Source: Sweltsa coloradensis (lineage: Eukaryota > Arthropoda > Insecta > Plecoptera > Chloroperlidae). Taken from it: DNA of 64,000 bases. The notes under the pieces are model-generated. The model had not been told where the DNA came from and did no database searches. It was given only the letters and a program-made list of their open reading frames with translations. Made by a program: the position numbers and the translations under genes. The DNA lies in contig JAMZAV010001999.1 of assembly GCA_024449915.1 (NCBI GenBank), forward strand, positions 53,398-117,397, written 5' to 3'. Below, piece after piece: positions 46,196-58,845 of the stretch; the first letter of the stretch is position 1; each line of letters begins with the position of its first letter.

Positions 46196-46476
46196 GTCAA
46201 TCTGTCCTCAGCCACCGGAGACTTGCAACATCTCTTGGAGTTCTTATACAAGAAAGTCCAACAGACGCCGCAGTGAACATGACAACGAGTTAACACTGGA
46301 ACCCCCATCTCACATGGACCTAGTCAGTCAGCTGGGCCCTTGCCAGAGCTGACTCAAGTCGGTGTCTTGTAATTAGTTTATCAGACACAATTCAATCTTC
46401 GTGTTCTGTGCAACTTTAATTACAACCTGTTATTTTGTATTGTGTACATATTAGTACAAATCTTCTCCTTATTAAA
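46196..46476 (+). promoter_or_regulatory. 3' UTR of gene 6: variant complementary element, stem-loop and poly(A) signal
   Basis: AGTTAACACTGGAA (46288..46301) replaces the usual CACTGGAGAG. The stem-loop 46326..46354 pairs AGTCAGCT with AGCTGACT. It keeps the G/AG internal loop but has GGC/GCC as inner stem. ATTAAA is at 46471..46476. Outside these elements the 3' UTR is unlike those of genes 3 and 4. Confidence 0.65.
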
Positions 46477-47172
46477 GTCTGTTATTAGCGCAACACCTGA
46501 TTGAGTTATTTCCATAATTACCCATGCTATGCACAACTCCACATTCTTCCTGTTCTTATTCACACATTGCTTCCTCTTATGATACAACCCATGTTGTCAT
46601 CACGTTACTGTGTTTAATACACAGTTCCAACCCATTCGATCGACTTGATATACTTTTTATTACTGCTTGAAGGTGAAATAACAATAATGCCTACTTAGGA
46701 TTAGTGAAACGTCACGTGACGTCACAGCTAGAAGTCACGTGACCGAAAATCGTAGGCTACCGATGGACAAGCAGCCTCATTTCGTAAGTGAACGCCTACA
46801 GAACGGCGCAACAAATATCACACTCTAACTTTTAAACTTTTCATTATTTGGACAAAACTTAAGAGGAGTAATATTTAGCAAACATATCATTCCTTCTAGA
46901 AGCGATTATTTTGATTTTTTTACACAGCCGTTAGCTTGTTATAACAATGTACGCATTATAAATGTCAAAATTATCAACGACTGTAAGTCTTCTCAACTTC
47001 AATTGACAAAACACTATTGGTCGGATTTCGACAAGAATTCTTTCTAATATGCATCCAACTATTTAGACAAGAAATAAATGAACTTTCTAGATAGAAAAAG
47101 CATTAAACGAAAATTTACAGCATAGAGTGCAGTTTTTCACGGCTCATTCACACGTCAAAAGTGCGTATTTTT
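46477..47172. other. Intergenic with two GTCACGTGAC palindromes and a CRE-like TGACGTCA
   Basis: GTCACGTGAC at 46711..46720 and 46734..46743; TGACGTCA overlaps the first at 46717..46724. No gene is seen. Confidence 0.45.
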
Positions 47173-47244
47173 GGATGAGCGTAGTGAGCGTAGCGAGCGA
47201 AGCGAAGATTCCATTTCACTACACTGGAGAAAAAAATCCGGAAT

Positions 47245-47278
<34 letters not shown>

Positions 47279-47954
47279 TATTTTTGTCTGTTTGTCCACA
47301 CGATTCCGGCTAAACCGATAATCCGATTGCGATGAAATTTTATGGAGGCCTTCGAAATCTCTGAACTTAGAACTGCCACGTTTTTTAGCGCAATCGGAAA
47401 ATTTTTTCTCATGAAAATCGCAATTTTACGATTTTTTTCAATTTAAAAAAAATTTCTTCGACTTATAACACCTACATGCTTTATCCGATTTTAATGATTT
47501 TTGCACAGAACCTTTATTTTATGAATTTAGATATTTTTGTGAAATTTGAGCGCAATTGAAAAAATATTTATCATAAAAATTGAAATTTTACAGGTTTTTT
47601 CTTTTTTTAAACAACTCTTTGACTTATAACACCTACATGCTTTATCCGATCGTAATCATTTTTTTGCAGAACCTTTATTTTATGAATTAATATATTAGTG
47701 TAAAATTTGAGCGCAATCAAAAAATTATTTCTTATGAAAATCGGAATTTTACGATTTTTTTTTTTAAATTACGATTAATAAAAAAAATAAAAAAATAAAG
47801 TTAATTTCTTATTTAATTTAATTTAATAAAAAAAAAATTTTCGACTAAGTAATAATTTTGTCACAGAACAACAGAATATCCGCATAACACATGGCAGCTC
47901 AATGCACCAATTACGCTCATCCAACAACGCGGCGGGACTTAAGCGTTTTCCTAG
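47173..47954 (+). mobile_element. Family A Helitron2-like element with long T run
   Basis: GGATGAGCGTAGTGAGCG start, subterminal TTACGCTCATCC, hairpin tail and CTAG at 47951..47954. It contains a ~32 nt T run at 47246-47277. Confidence 0.8.
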
Positions 47955-48423
47955 TAGATAATAACATAATACAATGCATATTACCCTATGCTATAAATTT
48001 TCGTTCAGTGCACTTTCTATCTAGAAAGTTTATTTATTTGTTGTCTAAACAGTCCTATGCAAATTTTGAAAGAGGTCTTGTCGAAATCCGATCACTAGGT
48101 TTTTGTCAATTGAAGTTGTTAAATTTAATTTCACAAAAAACAAGTAAAAGCCTTAAATTTTATTTCAATACGTACATTGATATAACACGTTAACGGCTGT
48201 CTAAAAATTAAAAATAATCGCTATTAGAAGTAATGAATAGAATAAAAGTTAGAGCGTGGTAAGTGTCACGCCATTCAGTAGGCGTCAACATGCGAAATGA
48301 GCGTTGCTTGTCCATCAGTTGGGCTCGAAGCGGAGAATACCCGGCATGCTCCTGGATTCGTGACGTAGTTGCTAGTACCCTATAGATAACCAGTTTATGG
48401 ATGGCCTTGTTTGTACTCACATT

Positions 48424-49410
48424 ATCCCACACATAACAAATCTTGTAAAAATACAGCCAAACCTTACACACTCAAAAGAATTGAGATCTAAAAAAAAGCC
48501 AAGCTCATCTACCCTTCCACATTTGCGCATTCTTAATTCATAAACGTACAGTGTCCGTAACAACATCCTTGAAAAGCTTGGCAAAATAGAATTTGCAACT
48601 ATTAATTTAAACGTAATAGTTCATCCGAATTCTTTTTTTCTAATTGGATGAGCGAAGCGAAGACTTCAATTTCACCGACCCCCCAAAAAAATTTAGCTCG
48701 GATGTTTAATTTGTTTTTTTTTTGTTTGTTTTTCTGTCTGTTTGTTCGCTCTCTACAGGGCAAACGGCATATGCGATCTTGATGAAAACTGGATGGAACT
48801 TCGAAATCTCTGAACTTAGACTTGCCACGTTTTTGGGTACAATCGAAGAAATATTTCTCATGAATATCGTACTTTTACGATTTTTTCCCGATTTTTAGTG
48901 CGATATTTTCGTGACATTTGGGCCGATTCTGACCTACAACGTTCATATTTCACACGGACATTAAGGTAATGGTGATGTATTGCTTTTTGAAAGAAAAAGT
49001 AGAAAAAGTTAGCCTGAATCCATAGAATAAAGGTTTCAATATGAGTTTTTTTTTTAGGTTTATAATAACAATTTACAAGTAACAATAGAAACTTGACAAC
49101 AATCACCAACAATGCGTTCAAAAGGCACTTGATAAGTAAATAGATACCACGCAAACTAAAAACTTACAAAAAGCTCATCCATCAACGCGACGGGACTTTT
49201 GCGTTTTCCTAGTTAATTTTATCGTAATGGTCATGCAAATTCTATTTTGCCAAGCTTTTCAAGGATGTTGTTTCGGGACACTGTACGTTTATGAATTAAG
49301 AATGCGCAAATGTGGAAGGGTAGATGAGCTTGGCCCTTTTTTTAGATATCATTTCTTTTGAGTATGTAAGGTTTGGCTGTATTTTTACAAGTTTTTGTTA
49401 TGTGTGGGAT
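48424..49410. mobile_element. Fold-back element interrupted by a family A' element
   Basis: Arms of ~200 bp: ATCCCACACATAACAAA at 48424 and the inverse at 49410, with matching interior (CCTTCCACATTTGCGCATTC). The ~420 bp fold-back is split at its centre by the element at 48646-49212. Confidence 0.75.
48646..49212 (+). mobile_element. Family A' Helitron2-like element in the fold-back element
   Basis: GGATGAGCGAAGCGAAGAC start (probably TTGGATGAG), CTAG end at 49209..49212. The empty site is seen at about 4172 (CTAATTAATTTAAACG). Flanks show insertion between A and T with no duplicated target. Confidence 0.8.
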
Positions 49411-49799
49411 CTCATTACTTTTTCAAGTTCCATTGCAAAATTATTTGTTAAAATATAATAATTTTATCAAAGTCGATTTAATTGCTATGGTATTACCAAT
49501 TAACAATAGAATGAAGAAATATAGTGGTCCAAAGACCTGCTTTTTGTAAACAATGTAGGCGATTATTGTCACGTAAATATAGTTAATGTTTGATTGTATG
49601 CTTGTAAGGCTTATTTAAAACCTTTATTTGGAAGCCTTCTAGCAATTTTTTTAACATTTTCTTTCAAAAGGAATTACATCACTATTACCTTAATGTCCAT
49701 GTAAAATATGAACGTTGTAGCCCCACTAGTTTGGTCAGAATCGCTGGGCAATTGAAATTGACGAATTAGACTGAAGTAGTAGCAGTAGCTAGCAGTAGC

Positions 49800-49976
49800 T
49801 AACATGTGTTGTCGGATACCTAAATCCCCTCGATTTTGATAGTTTTCAAGTTCACATCACGTTTCATGACGGCTGGGTGACACCTCGAAATCACCCCAAC
49901 TCTGCTTGCTGTATAAGGTGCCTGAGTGTGTAGCGCACCGCGGCTTGGCTGCGGTGCCCTAACGGGCACCTAGATC
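49800..49976 (+). repeat. Repeat with GC-rich hairpin, copy 1
   Basis: Matches 50754-50888; the hairpin part (49901-49974) runs from CTGCTTGCTGTATAAGG to GGGCACCTAGAT with inverted AGGTGCC/GGCACCT ends. Confidence 0.7.
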
Positions 49977-50093
49977 CTTAAAGTGATTTTGAGTATGTTT
50001 AAAGTCATTTTTTCACCAAGAAGGAATGTTCGTACACCAACCAAATTTGGCATGTCTTGTCAGGTAGGACTACCTAAATCCCCATGATTTTTT

Positions 50094-50166
50094 GGATGAG
50101 CGTAGCGAGCGAAGCGAAGATTCCATTTCACTACACTGGAGAAAAAAATCCGGAATGTTTTTTTTT

Positions 50167-50245
<79 letters not shown>

Positions 50246-50759
50246 GTATTTTTGTGTGTTTGTTAACACGATTCCGGCTAAACCGATACTCCGATTGCGA
50301 TGAAATTTCATGGAGACCTTCGAAATCTCTGAACTTAGAACTGCCACGTTTTTGAGCGCAATCGGGAATTTTTTTCTCATAAAAAACGCAATTTTACGAT
50401 TTATTTCGATTTTTTTTAAAATTCTTCGACTTATAACACCTACATGCTTTATCCGATTGTAATGATTTTTTCACAGAACCTTAATTTTATGAATTGATAT
50501 ATTCGTGTGAAATTTGTGCGCAATCAAATAATTATTTCTCATGAAAATCGCAATTTTACGTTTTTTTTCTTTTTTAAAAAAATTACGATTAATTTAAACA
50601 ATTAAGTTAATTTTTTATTTAATTTAATTTAATTTAAAAAAATCTTCGACTAAGTAATGATTTTTTCACAGAACAACAGAAAATCCGCGTAACACATGGC
50701 ATCTCAATGCACCATATACGCTCATCCAACAACGCGGCGGGACTTAAGCGTTTTCCTAG
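50094..50759 (+). mobile_element. Family A Helitron2-like element with (TTTC)n microsatellite
   Basis: GGATGAGCGTAGCGAGCG start and CTAG at 50756..50759. It carries about 20 TTTC units at 50166-50245. It is inserted in the repeat whose empty form is at 49820-49850. Confidence 0.8.
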
Positions 50760-50888
50760 TAAGTTCACATCACGTTTCATGACGGTTGGGTGACTCCTCG
50801 AAATCACCCCAATTCTGCTTGCTGTATAAGGTGCCTGAGTGTGTAGCGCACCGCAGCTTGGCTGCGGCGCCCTGACGGGCACCTAGAT
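50760..50888 (+). repeat. Repeat with GC-rich hairpin, copy 2
   Basis: AAGTTCACATCACGTTTCATG onward matches 49845-49976; the hairpin is at 50814-50888. Confidence 0.7.
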
Positions 50889-50959
50889 CTTGACATTCCA
50901 TCTTATAGATTGTTTCTTGGTGAAAAATGTTTGGCTTTGTTTTGCATTGGGAAATTTTG

Positions 50960-51715
50960 GATGAGCGTAGCGAGCGAAGCGAAGATTCCATTTCACTACA
51001 CTGGAGAAAAAAATCCGGAATGTTTTTTTTTTCTTCTTTTTTCTGTTTGTATTATTGTGTGTTTGTTAACACGATTCCGGCTAAACCGATACTCCAATTG
51101 CGATGAAATTTTATGGAGGCCTTCGAAATCTCTGAACTTAGAACTGCCACGTTTTTGAGCGCAATCGCAAAATTATTTCTTATGAAAATCGCAATTTTAC
51201 GATTTTTTTCGATTTTTAAAAAATTTCTTCGACTTATAACACCTACATGCTTAATCCGATTTTAATGATTTTTTCACAGAACCTTAATTTCATGAATTAA
51301 GATATTCGTGTGAAATTTGAGCGCAATCAAAAAATTATTTCTCATAAAAATCGAAATTTTACATGTTTTTTTCTTTTTTTAAACAATTCTTTGACTTATA
51401 ACACCAACATGCTCTATCCTATTGTAATGATTTTTTCACAAAACCTTAATTTTATAAATCAATATATATGTGTAAAATTTGAGTGCAATCGAATAATTAT
51501 TTCTTATAATAATCGCAATTTTACGATTTTTTTTCTTTTTATAAAAAAATAAAAAAATAAAGTTAATTTTTTATTTGATTTTATTTAATTTTAAAAAAAA
51601 ATCGACAAAGTAATAATTTTTTCACATAATAACAGGAAATCCGCATAACACATGGCAGCTCAACGCACCAATTACGCTCATCCAACAACGCGGCGGGATT
51701 TAAGCGTTTTCCTAG
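50960..51715 (+). mobile_element. Family A Helitron2-like element
   Basis: GGATGAGCGTAGCGAGCG start, subterminal TTACGCTCATCC, hairpin tail and CTAG at 51712..51715. Confidence 0.8.
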
Positions 51716-52154
51716 GTTTAAATATTATGTACACGATATACCAGTCACTTATTTATTAATAATATTTTAATTTTAGTGAATAGTTTTTCTCTCTGCTAAA
51801 TCATGCTAATGGATCCCAAATGGCTATTATTTGCACCGTTTTCTGACTAAATTTTATTTTTTTATATTTATAAACCTATATTATTCAAATTATGGTTTCG
51901 TTGTAATTTCAAGATTTATTTACTAGGACAATGCTATGGCAAAGAATTAGTTTTCAATAAAACTTTTCATTTAAATTGCAATGTTTATTTCAAGCTATTC
52001 CAGGCCCATTATTTATCACAGCAACTCTGTCAGTCACCTGAGCAACAAATGAAAATAACTTCTTAACATTTCTTGGCCCATCATTGATCCATCCATTTCA
52101 GTTTCAATGAGTTGTAAAAAGAAATACAATGTATAACTTATAGACTTGCGATTT

Positions 52155-52803
52155 TTGAGCGAGCGAAGCGAGCGTCTCCACTTGACTCTTATGGCTCGAA
52201 TGTCTGTTTTTTTTTTTTTCTGTTACTGCTTCGATACAGGTCGCACCGTTTCTCTGATCGACCTGAAATTTTGCACACATGTACATACCACCTAGGCGGG
52301 TTGCTGTATAGTTTTGTGGCAAAATCGTTCAAAAAGTTAAAAAGTTACATTAAAGTTAATTGAAAGTTTTTTTTCAAACTTTAACGGAGACAAAATCTGA
52401 GGTGGCCAAATCATTTAGAATGTCCGTCCGATCACGAATATGTTATTTTTATTTTGATCCGATAAGTAGTGTAGTCGGAAATTACATTATAACAAAGTCC
52501 GTTACCATGGCAACGGCGCACGTGGTTTCAGGTCACTATGCACTGCCACCTAGAAGTAATCAAAACACTATCGAGGAAGCAGTGTATTATTTGTAACCAA
52601 AGAGTTTAACAAGGAAATGATGTCAAGGTCTTCTAGATGGCGGTGTATTTTATCCATTCTCTCCTATTTTTTCAAATTTTCAGCTAAATCGGTCAAGACC
52701 TTAAAGACTTATTGGTATGTAACATTATGGGAATGTCTTACTCGGGTCGTGTTGCACGTACCGGTGCTCGCTCAACAACGCGTCCAACTGAGCGTTTTCC
52801 TAG
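52155..52803 (+). mobile_element. Family C Helitron2-like element
   Basis: TTGAGCGAGCGAAGCG start; inverted partner GCTCGCTCAA is subterminal, followed by CAACGCGTCCAACTGAGCG hairpin tail and CTAG at 52800..52803. The body is unrelated to families A and B except for the end layout. Confidence 0.75.
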
Positions 52804-52865
52804 TAAGGTACCACACCACACTTAACTACCGGAATACTTTCTCAGTCAGTCATCCTATAGTTAGA

Positions 52866-53542
52866 CTAGGGAAACGCCAAGGTCGTTGTTAAACGAGTGA
52901 GAGAGCCAAGTGTTGAGTACCCGGGATCATCCCTTTTCATCCCATATACCTAAGGCTGGATCAAGCTAAGTATGGGGAATGATACCGGGTACTCAACACT
53001 CACTCAATCACTCGTTTAACAACCACTTTGGCGTTTCCCTAGTTATTTAAATTGAGCATTTAAAATGCGAATCATGTTCAAAACGTATTAGCGTGAAACA
53101 TTAACAAATTTCCAAGATAAAACAAAATCACCTAAGTTTAATTTCCCATTTAACACCCCTCAAAAATAATATGTGTGTGTTAAAATATAAAAAAAGTTCG
53201 AGTAAACGGGTATCGAACCCCACCCTCCGTGCGGTAGGCTTAATGCTTACCACTGGGCCATGTCAGCCAGGTAGATCTCGTCCCGCTAGCTGCTACTAAA
53301 CAAATGCTATCGATATTTTAAAAAATCACATTTTTATTTATTGTAGGATTAAATCGCAATGGATCTAGCTGAATTTGTTAGCAGTTCTCAGTAAACTCGT
53401 ACCGGATGTATGTTTAAAATTTCAGCCCAATCTGTTCAGCGGTTCGGCTGATTTTCGACGTACAGACAGACAGACAGAATCACAGAATTAGGGCCGTTTA
53501 AGTTGAATGGAGACACTCGGTCGCTCCGCTCCCTCGTTTTAA
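52866..53542 (-). mobile_element. Family B Helitron2-like element, reverse, with palindromic 3' end
   Basis: CTAG-bounded palindrome 52866-53042, then the family B body with a tRNA-like segment (about 53210-53275), ending CCCTCGTTTTAA. Confidence 0.75.
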
Positions 53543-56450
53543 TAAGTGAATAGGCGTAATAACACCTGACATTATTAACTAATCGGTTATAGAATATTGA
53601 GTAAGATGGCAGCTCCCTGGGCGAAGCGGAATGCCCATGTATTGTTGCCAAGTTTCCGGTCTGTTTCACCTGTAAGTGTCTCAGGGACCCTGTTAGTCTA
53701 CCATGTAAGGTGCATTACTGGAATAACATTGCTTACTTGTATCTGAATTATTGACATGGTTTTAAAATGAATTGCGATACTGGTTGAGTAGTGGGGCGAA
53801 ATGTGGTTCATTCAATAATTTGGCAATGGGACTGGTTTGATGTACAGCACGTTCCTATATTCATACAACTCCAAACCATTACATGTGAATAAAATAGCTT
53901 CGTGTAATTGCTAAATGGATAAAATGTCCCCATCACAGCAGATTTCTAATAAATGTTGCAAATCGACACAAAAATGCAGACTTAATTAGGAGTATTTAAC
54001 CTTTACGTCAATTACTTGTAAATGTAAATATTTATTATTCCAATTTGTGAAAAGTGTTTTGAGGAGTCTTTTGATTTCATTCGTACACAATTTAAAAAAT
54101 ATCAAATCTAAAGATGGGTAAAGAATTGAAATATCGTAGTTTGCCTGACTCCTATTTAATAGTTAATAAATAATAAAATAATTAATAGTTTTGCGTTGCG
54201 TTCGACAATTAAATACTCGACAACAATGCAGAAGAATGTGAGGATGGTTGGGAAATAAGACACTCAAAACTATACTTTACAGGATCCAATCTCATCAACC
54301 GTATTGAGAATGAGGACAACCTTTCAGTCAAATTTTCCTGAGGCCGGTATTAAACCGACTACTTGACTATCTAGTGCTTGCATCGGTTGCTGTTCTGTTT
54401 TCTTTATTGTATGTTGTTTACTTGTCAATACAACCACGAGGTAGGTATCAACAGCACTGAACACAGAGTCTAGCCTAGATATCTACTCCGGTATATGAAG
54501 CAAAAGTTTGGCAATAACATGTTATTTGCTTCACGCCACATTTCCTCATTCTTACCGGGTCGTTGCAAACTGAAAGTTATAAAGGAAGATGAGATTGGCA
54601 GAGTGGCGAACAGAATATTGCTCATCGGAAACAATAGATATTGCCAACCGTAAGATCTAGATTAATGATAAAAAAAAGTGTGTATCAATCTTTTAGAATT
54701 CTATTGGCAATATAACGCAATACTTTTTTTAATATGTTGCGACGCCCAATTATGTTCATTAATAGGTTCATTTTTTCGATTCTTTGCAATTATTTTATTC
54801 TTTTATGGTAATTAATAACTAACTGAATTAATTATTATAACGATACATAGAAGGACTCACCTCCCAAGTCGTAGAATTGAAAAAGCTTATGTATAGCAAA
54901 TCGCCATGCAACGGTGACTGGTGACCGTGTGAAATACCTGACCACTTTTCGCGCAAATCGATTAAACAAGTTTGCGAATTCTTGTCGCGGATTTCTCTCG
55001 TTGCGATGTTGTTGTTGTTTTGTTTGTGTTGAGAAGGTTTTGCTCCATCTAATAGACTTGGCTAATGTTGTGCAGTCACGCTTTTTACCCAGTTACAAAA
55101 CTACTAAACATGTTAAATTATACTTTTATTGGGCTCCACTCCAATATTTAGAAGCGAAGGCCTATCTGTAAAATGCGTATGTGTTATATTGGGTGTTTCT
55201 TTGTGTCTGTCTTGAGAAAATATTGTGCTTTACTGTAGACTAGCTATTTCATACTTCTGTAATTATCAATGTGGTAATAGCAACTGCAAGTTCTGGATCA
55301 AACTATCTTAACTATATACAATCATTATTATTATGATGTTGATTATTACTTATGTATATAAAAGTTATGAACGTATTGTTCGTAGGAGTTTCTATAATAT
55401 TACTATACGGAAATTGTGAAACTATGTAATTACCTTAAACGGTAGAAGGTCATAAGAAATCACAGAATTCCATGTGGGATAACGAGGTATGAAGGTTTTA
55501 TGAAATAAACTAATAATTATCCTGCCTTATTTAGCCGTGTTCAGAAAGAATAAGAGCATTAAATATGACATATTAGATAAGACGCCGACACTTTGGATTG
55601 GTTCACTTTATTATACGGTTGACAAACAATATAATGCCGTTTCCAGGAAGGAAATGTGATACGGCTAATTTGAATGTGACATGTGGTAGTAGGAATCCAA
55701 GGTTGATAGATCTTTGGTGTTTCAATGATGTAAGATCATAGGTGTTGCTGTGTTATATATTTTGGTATTTTTATCCTCTTATTTTCATTATGTTATCCAT
55801 GTGTATCAAGTTTAGTTGTTAAGATCTTTGGAAGGTGAGCTTGGTCCGTCCGCTTATGGACTTAAGGCGCCACAATGAAAATCCGTAGTCAGCTGAAGTG
55901 AATAGATTGATGAGCCTGTGTCCAATCATTTTAGTTACCAAAAATGAATACCACATTGAAATCGATTTGCACTTTGAAATAAGTACCTAAGGTTTTACCA
56001 GAAAATGCAAGAAATAAAGACAGTGACGATGAATAAAAATATGATTTAATCTGGTTTTCATGTTAATAAAATCAGACGGACGAAGCTAACATAGCTTTAA
56101 GTTAAAACAGATCAGTAATAACATCATAGTGTTGTTAATAGACGGACGAAACTAACATAACTTTAAGTTAAACAGATCAGTTATAAATGAAGGAGGCTCA
56201 ATGACTGATCTACTTTGCTTGATCACGAGTTGTCGGGGTCTCTAGTTCATGTTGTGTCTGCTCTGCGTCTACTGGCAGAGCCACCTTGGACTGATGCTAT
56301 GTCTTGACTTACGTGGCTCCTGTGGAAGATACCTCATTAAAACCATCTTCGTCATTATGCAAATTGTCGCTACACCTTCACAGCATCGAGGTGTCGCTAA
56401 GTGATATGTTAATCTAGACTAATGCGACGTCTCGGAACGAGTTACGGGTG
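53543..56450. other. Intergenic, no gene seen
   Basis: AT-rich DNA. The 85-codon frame at 54914 has no recognised domain. Confidence 0.5.
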
Positions 56451-56458
56451 AACGACTA

Positions 56459-56468
56459 GAGGGAGAGA

Positions 56469-56519
<51 letters not shown>

Positions 56520-56880
56520 AGATGTCTCGGGTCGGCGCATCTTCCACGTCGTCCTTCATCTAACTGTGATGCGCGTACAACTCGACCAGTTTCATTCATG
56601 AAGGTGTAGTAGTGAGTGACGTCACGACTCGTTACGCAACTCTGAAGAAGACATCAACCCCGCCGTGTCGTCCGTCTGTCTCGCTCTAGCTTAACGATCT
56701 AGTGCGCGGTGATTGATGAGCACGTCTGTTTACTAACTAGTGGCGAGCTCTGTGGTCGTCTTCGGAGACCCTCTTCATCTCCTCGACCTCGACGACCTCC
56801 CCGACAACGACGACGACGACTCTCACTCCCCTTTCCCCTGCATGTGACTGAATCAAGCGTCTTTCCTCCCCAGTTAGCCT
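56459..56880. promoter_or_regulatory. GA microsatellite next to a GC-rich, CRE-containing stretch; possible promoter of an unknown transcript
   Basis: A (GA)n tract at 56459-56520 is followed by GC-rich DNA with GTGACGTCAC near 56617. No TATA box or supported ORF was found. Confidence 0.25.
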
Positions 56881-58689
56881 TAGTACTTACAACCTAACTG
56901 ATATTGATACTCCCTTAAACTAAATAGGTCATAAACTAAAAACAAATCGACACCGACCACCGGCTATCCTACACAACGTTGAGATGACTCATAGATAGCG
57001 TACTAGGATATAATTCAGAAGTTTTGAATTGAAATCAGATCCTCTTCAATCCTGACTGAACGATGCGGTGAATAATGTCAGTCGATGCAGTTATTTGAAA
57101 TCTCCAGTATCTCATGCTACCCGGCACCTCCACCAAATACAACATACGTGTGGAGTATGCTTGTATGGGAGGAACACTTTAATAATCAAATTTAATAACT
57201 ATTCTCATTCAACTTCATTCAACTTCATATTCACTATTTATTTTTTTATTCTACTTCTGGATCCCGATTAATCGTGATATCGTTATCGTTAAAACAACAC
57301 ACAATTATTATTACAATTATTACTAATAATTATTGCAATAATTTGTTGCAGCGTGCATGTATGTTTAACTGTATAGCTTACCATTCACGTTTTTAACCAG
57401 TGCTAATATTATCGCCCTGTACACTCTAAAGACTATATCAATTATCTAGTTTTATCCTGTGGATGCTTATATTTCTTTGGTTTAGTGTGTTGGGCACCAT
57501 CATGAAGGTTCTATCAAATGCATTGCGTTGTTGAAAACAAAAACAAATGTTTGACTCTTCAATTGACTTATTTTTCAATACCACGAATTCTCTGAAAAGT
57601 TGTTACGGTTGTTTTCGTAGCTAGATATTAATACATACACAAGAGATGGTGGAGGTGCCGGGTTTAAGAAAATGAACGTTTCTTTCGTCAGCTGTTATAT
57701 ACACATGTCACAATTGTGAGTTTTAATAGAAAAACCTAAAAAAAAATAGGACAATATTGTTTAAGGGTGTTTCTAATTTGTTGAATAGAAATAATTGGTT
57801 GAACCATGACTGTTCACATCATAATTAACAAATTATTGTGTTTACATTTATGACAGTTATGATTTTGAATTTTCCGTACGCACATGAACCTATTGGTCAC
57901 ACTAGGTTTATTAGTAGTAATATTAGTGATATTCTCCCCATCTCCAAATTATAGCTTGTCACAACAAATACAACTTTTTGTAATATTATTATGAAAGAAC
58001 GAGATGAGAGATTCTACACTATGCCTAAATCCCTGGCTTTGTCTTTTTACTGCGGACACCTCCGAAAACACTTTAAAAAAAGCTTGCCGGTGGCGGGTAT
58101 CGAACCGGCTACCTTACTAACTACAGTTTCGCGTACCCAGCGTGAGCTGTATTGAGTTTAACACACGTATAACGCGTATTTATATATAAATCGTGGGTAC
58201 CAAATTATACAACATTATCGTTACAAAAACCTGAAGTACGTATACACACCTAGAGAAATTTATCGTTTAAATTTAACAATTAATTTGTACCAATAAGTCG
58301 TGTCGTTTTGGCACATTGTGACACGCCTTAAGTTTTTAACGCCCCACCGATAGCGGTAACGTGGTATTACATACGAAAATTAGGAAATCAATTCGTACAG
58401 ATATGAACGCAGTTTCTTTGCTACATTCCAACATCGTCGTAAAGCGGACAGCTAGAAATAGTAAACCACAGTAATCTCTGAGCCGGAACCAACGTAGACC
58501 AATACACTCGCACTTTCACACGAGCACTCGTAACGTTATTACGTTATTAGCTCATATCCATGATTATCGATGAGGAATAACGGAACAATGCATTGAAGTG
58601 GATGTGTGACCTTCGGGTGGTCAAAGAACAATGTGCATTATCTGGCTTTCTGGCCGCATTCCTGTGCGATAGTTTCAAAGCGCCATGCA
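56881..58689. other. Intergenic with one tRNA-like fragment
   Basis: On the minus strand near 58087-58110, CCGGTTCGATACCCGCCACCGG resembles a T arm, but no full tRNA folds. Nothing else is recognised. Confidence 0.45.
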
Positions 58690-58845
58690 CCCTGCAACAA
58701 GGGCACGCGCTCTTTCACCGTCCGAGGTGTGATATAAGGTTTGGGAGAGAGAAAAGAAAATGTGCGGTTACCTATATAAGTTGGGTTGAGTGCAGAGTGA
58801 GGCACAGTTGTCTACAGTGCTTAACCAGAAGAAACATCAGCGAAC
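58690..58845 (+). promoter_or_regulatory. Promoter and 5' UTR of cuticle gene 7
   Basis: TATATAAG (58773..58780) precedes a CACAGTTG initiator with A at 58806 by 33 nt. ACAAGGGCA (58697..58705) is at about -109, and CTCTTTCACCGT follows as in gene 5. The 5' UTR has TCTACAGTGC where gene 5 has CTCTCCAGTGT, so the 5' element is diverged. Confidence 0.7.

Noticed and set aside
48208..48471. 87-codon minus-strand frame with a protein-like stretch (HAGYSPLRAQLMD)
   Set aside because: No recognised domain, no splice signals that extend it, and it overlaps the fold-back element border.
56459..56520. GA-rich tract as a possible CRISPR or satellite array
   Set aside because: Simple dinucleotide repeat with no spacer structure; no CRISPR-like array exists in the window.
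56709..56897. Arg/Pro-rich 62-codon frame in the GC-rich stretch
   Set aside because: Low-complexity translation of GAC/CCT repeats, with no supporting context.
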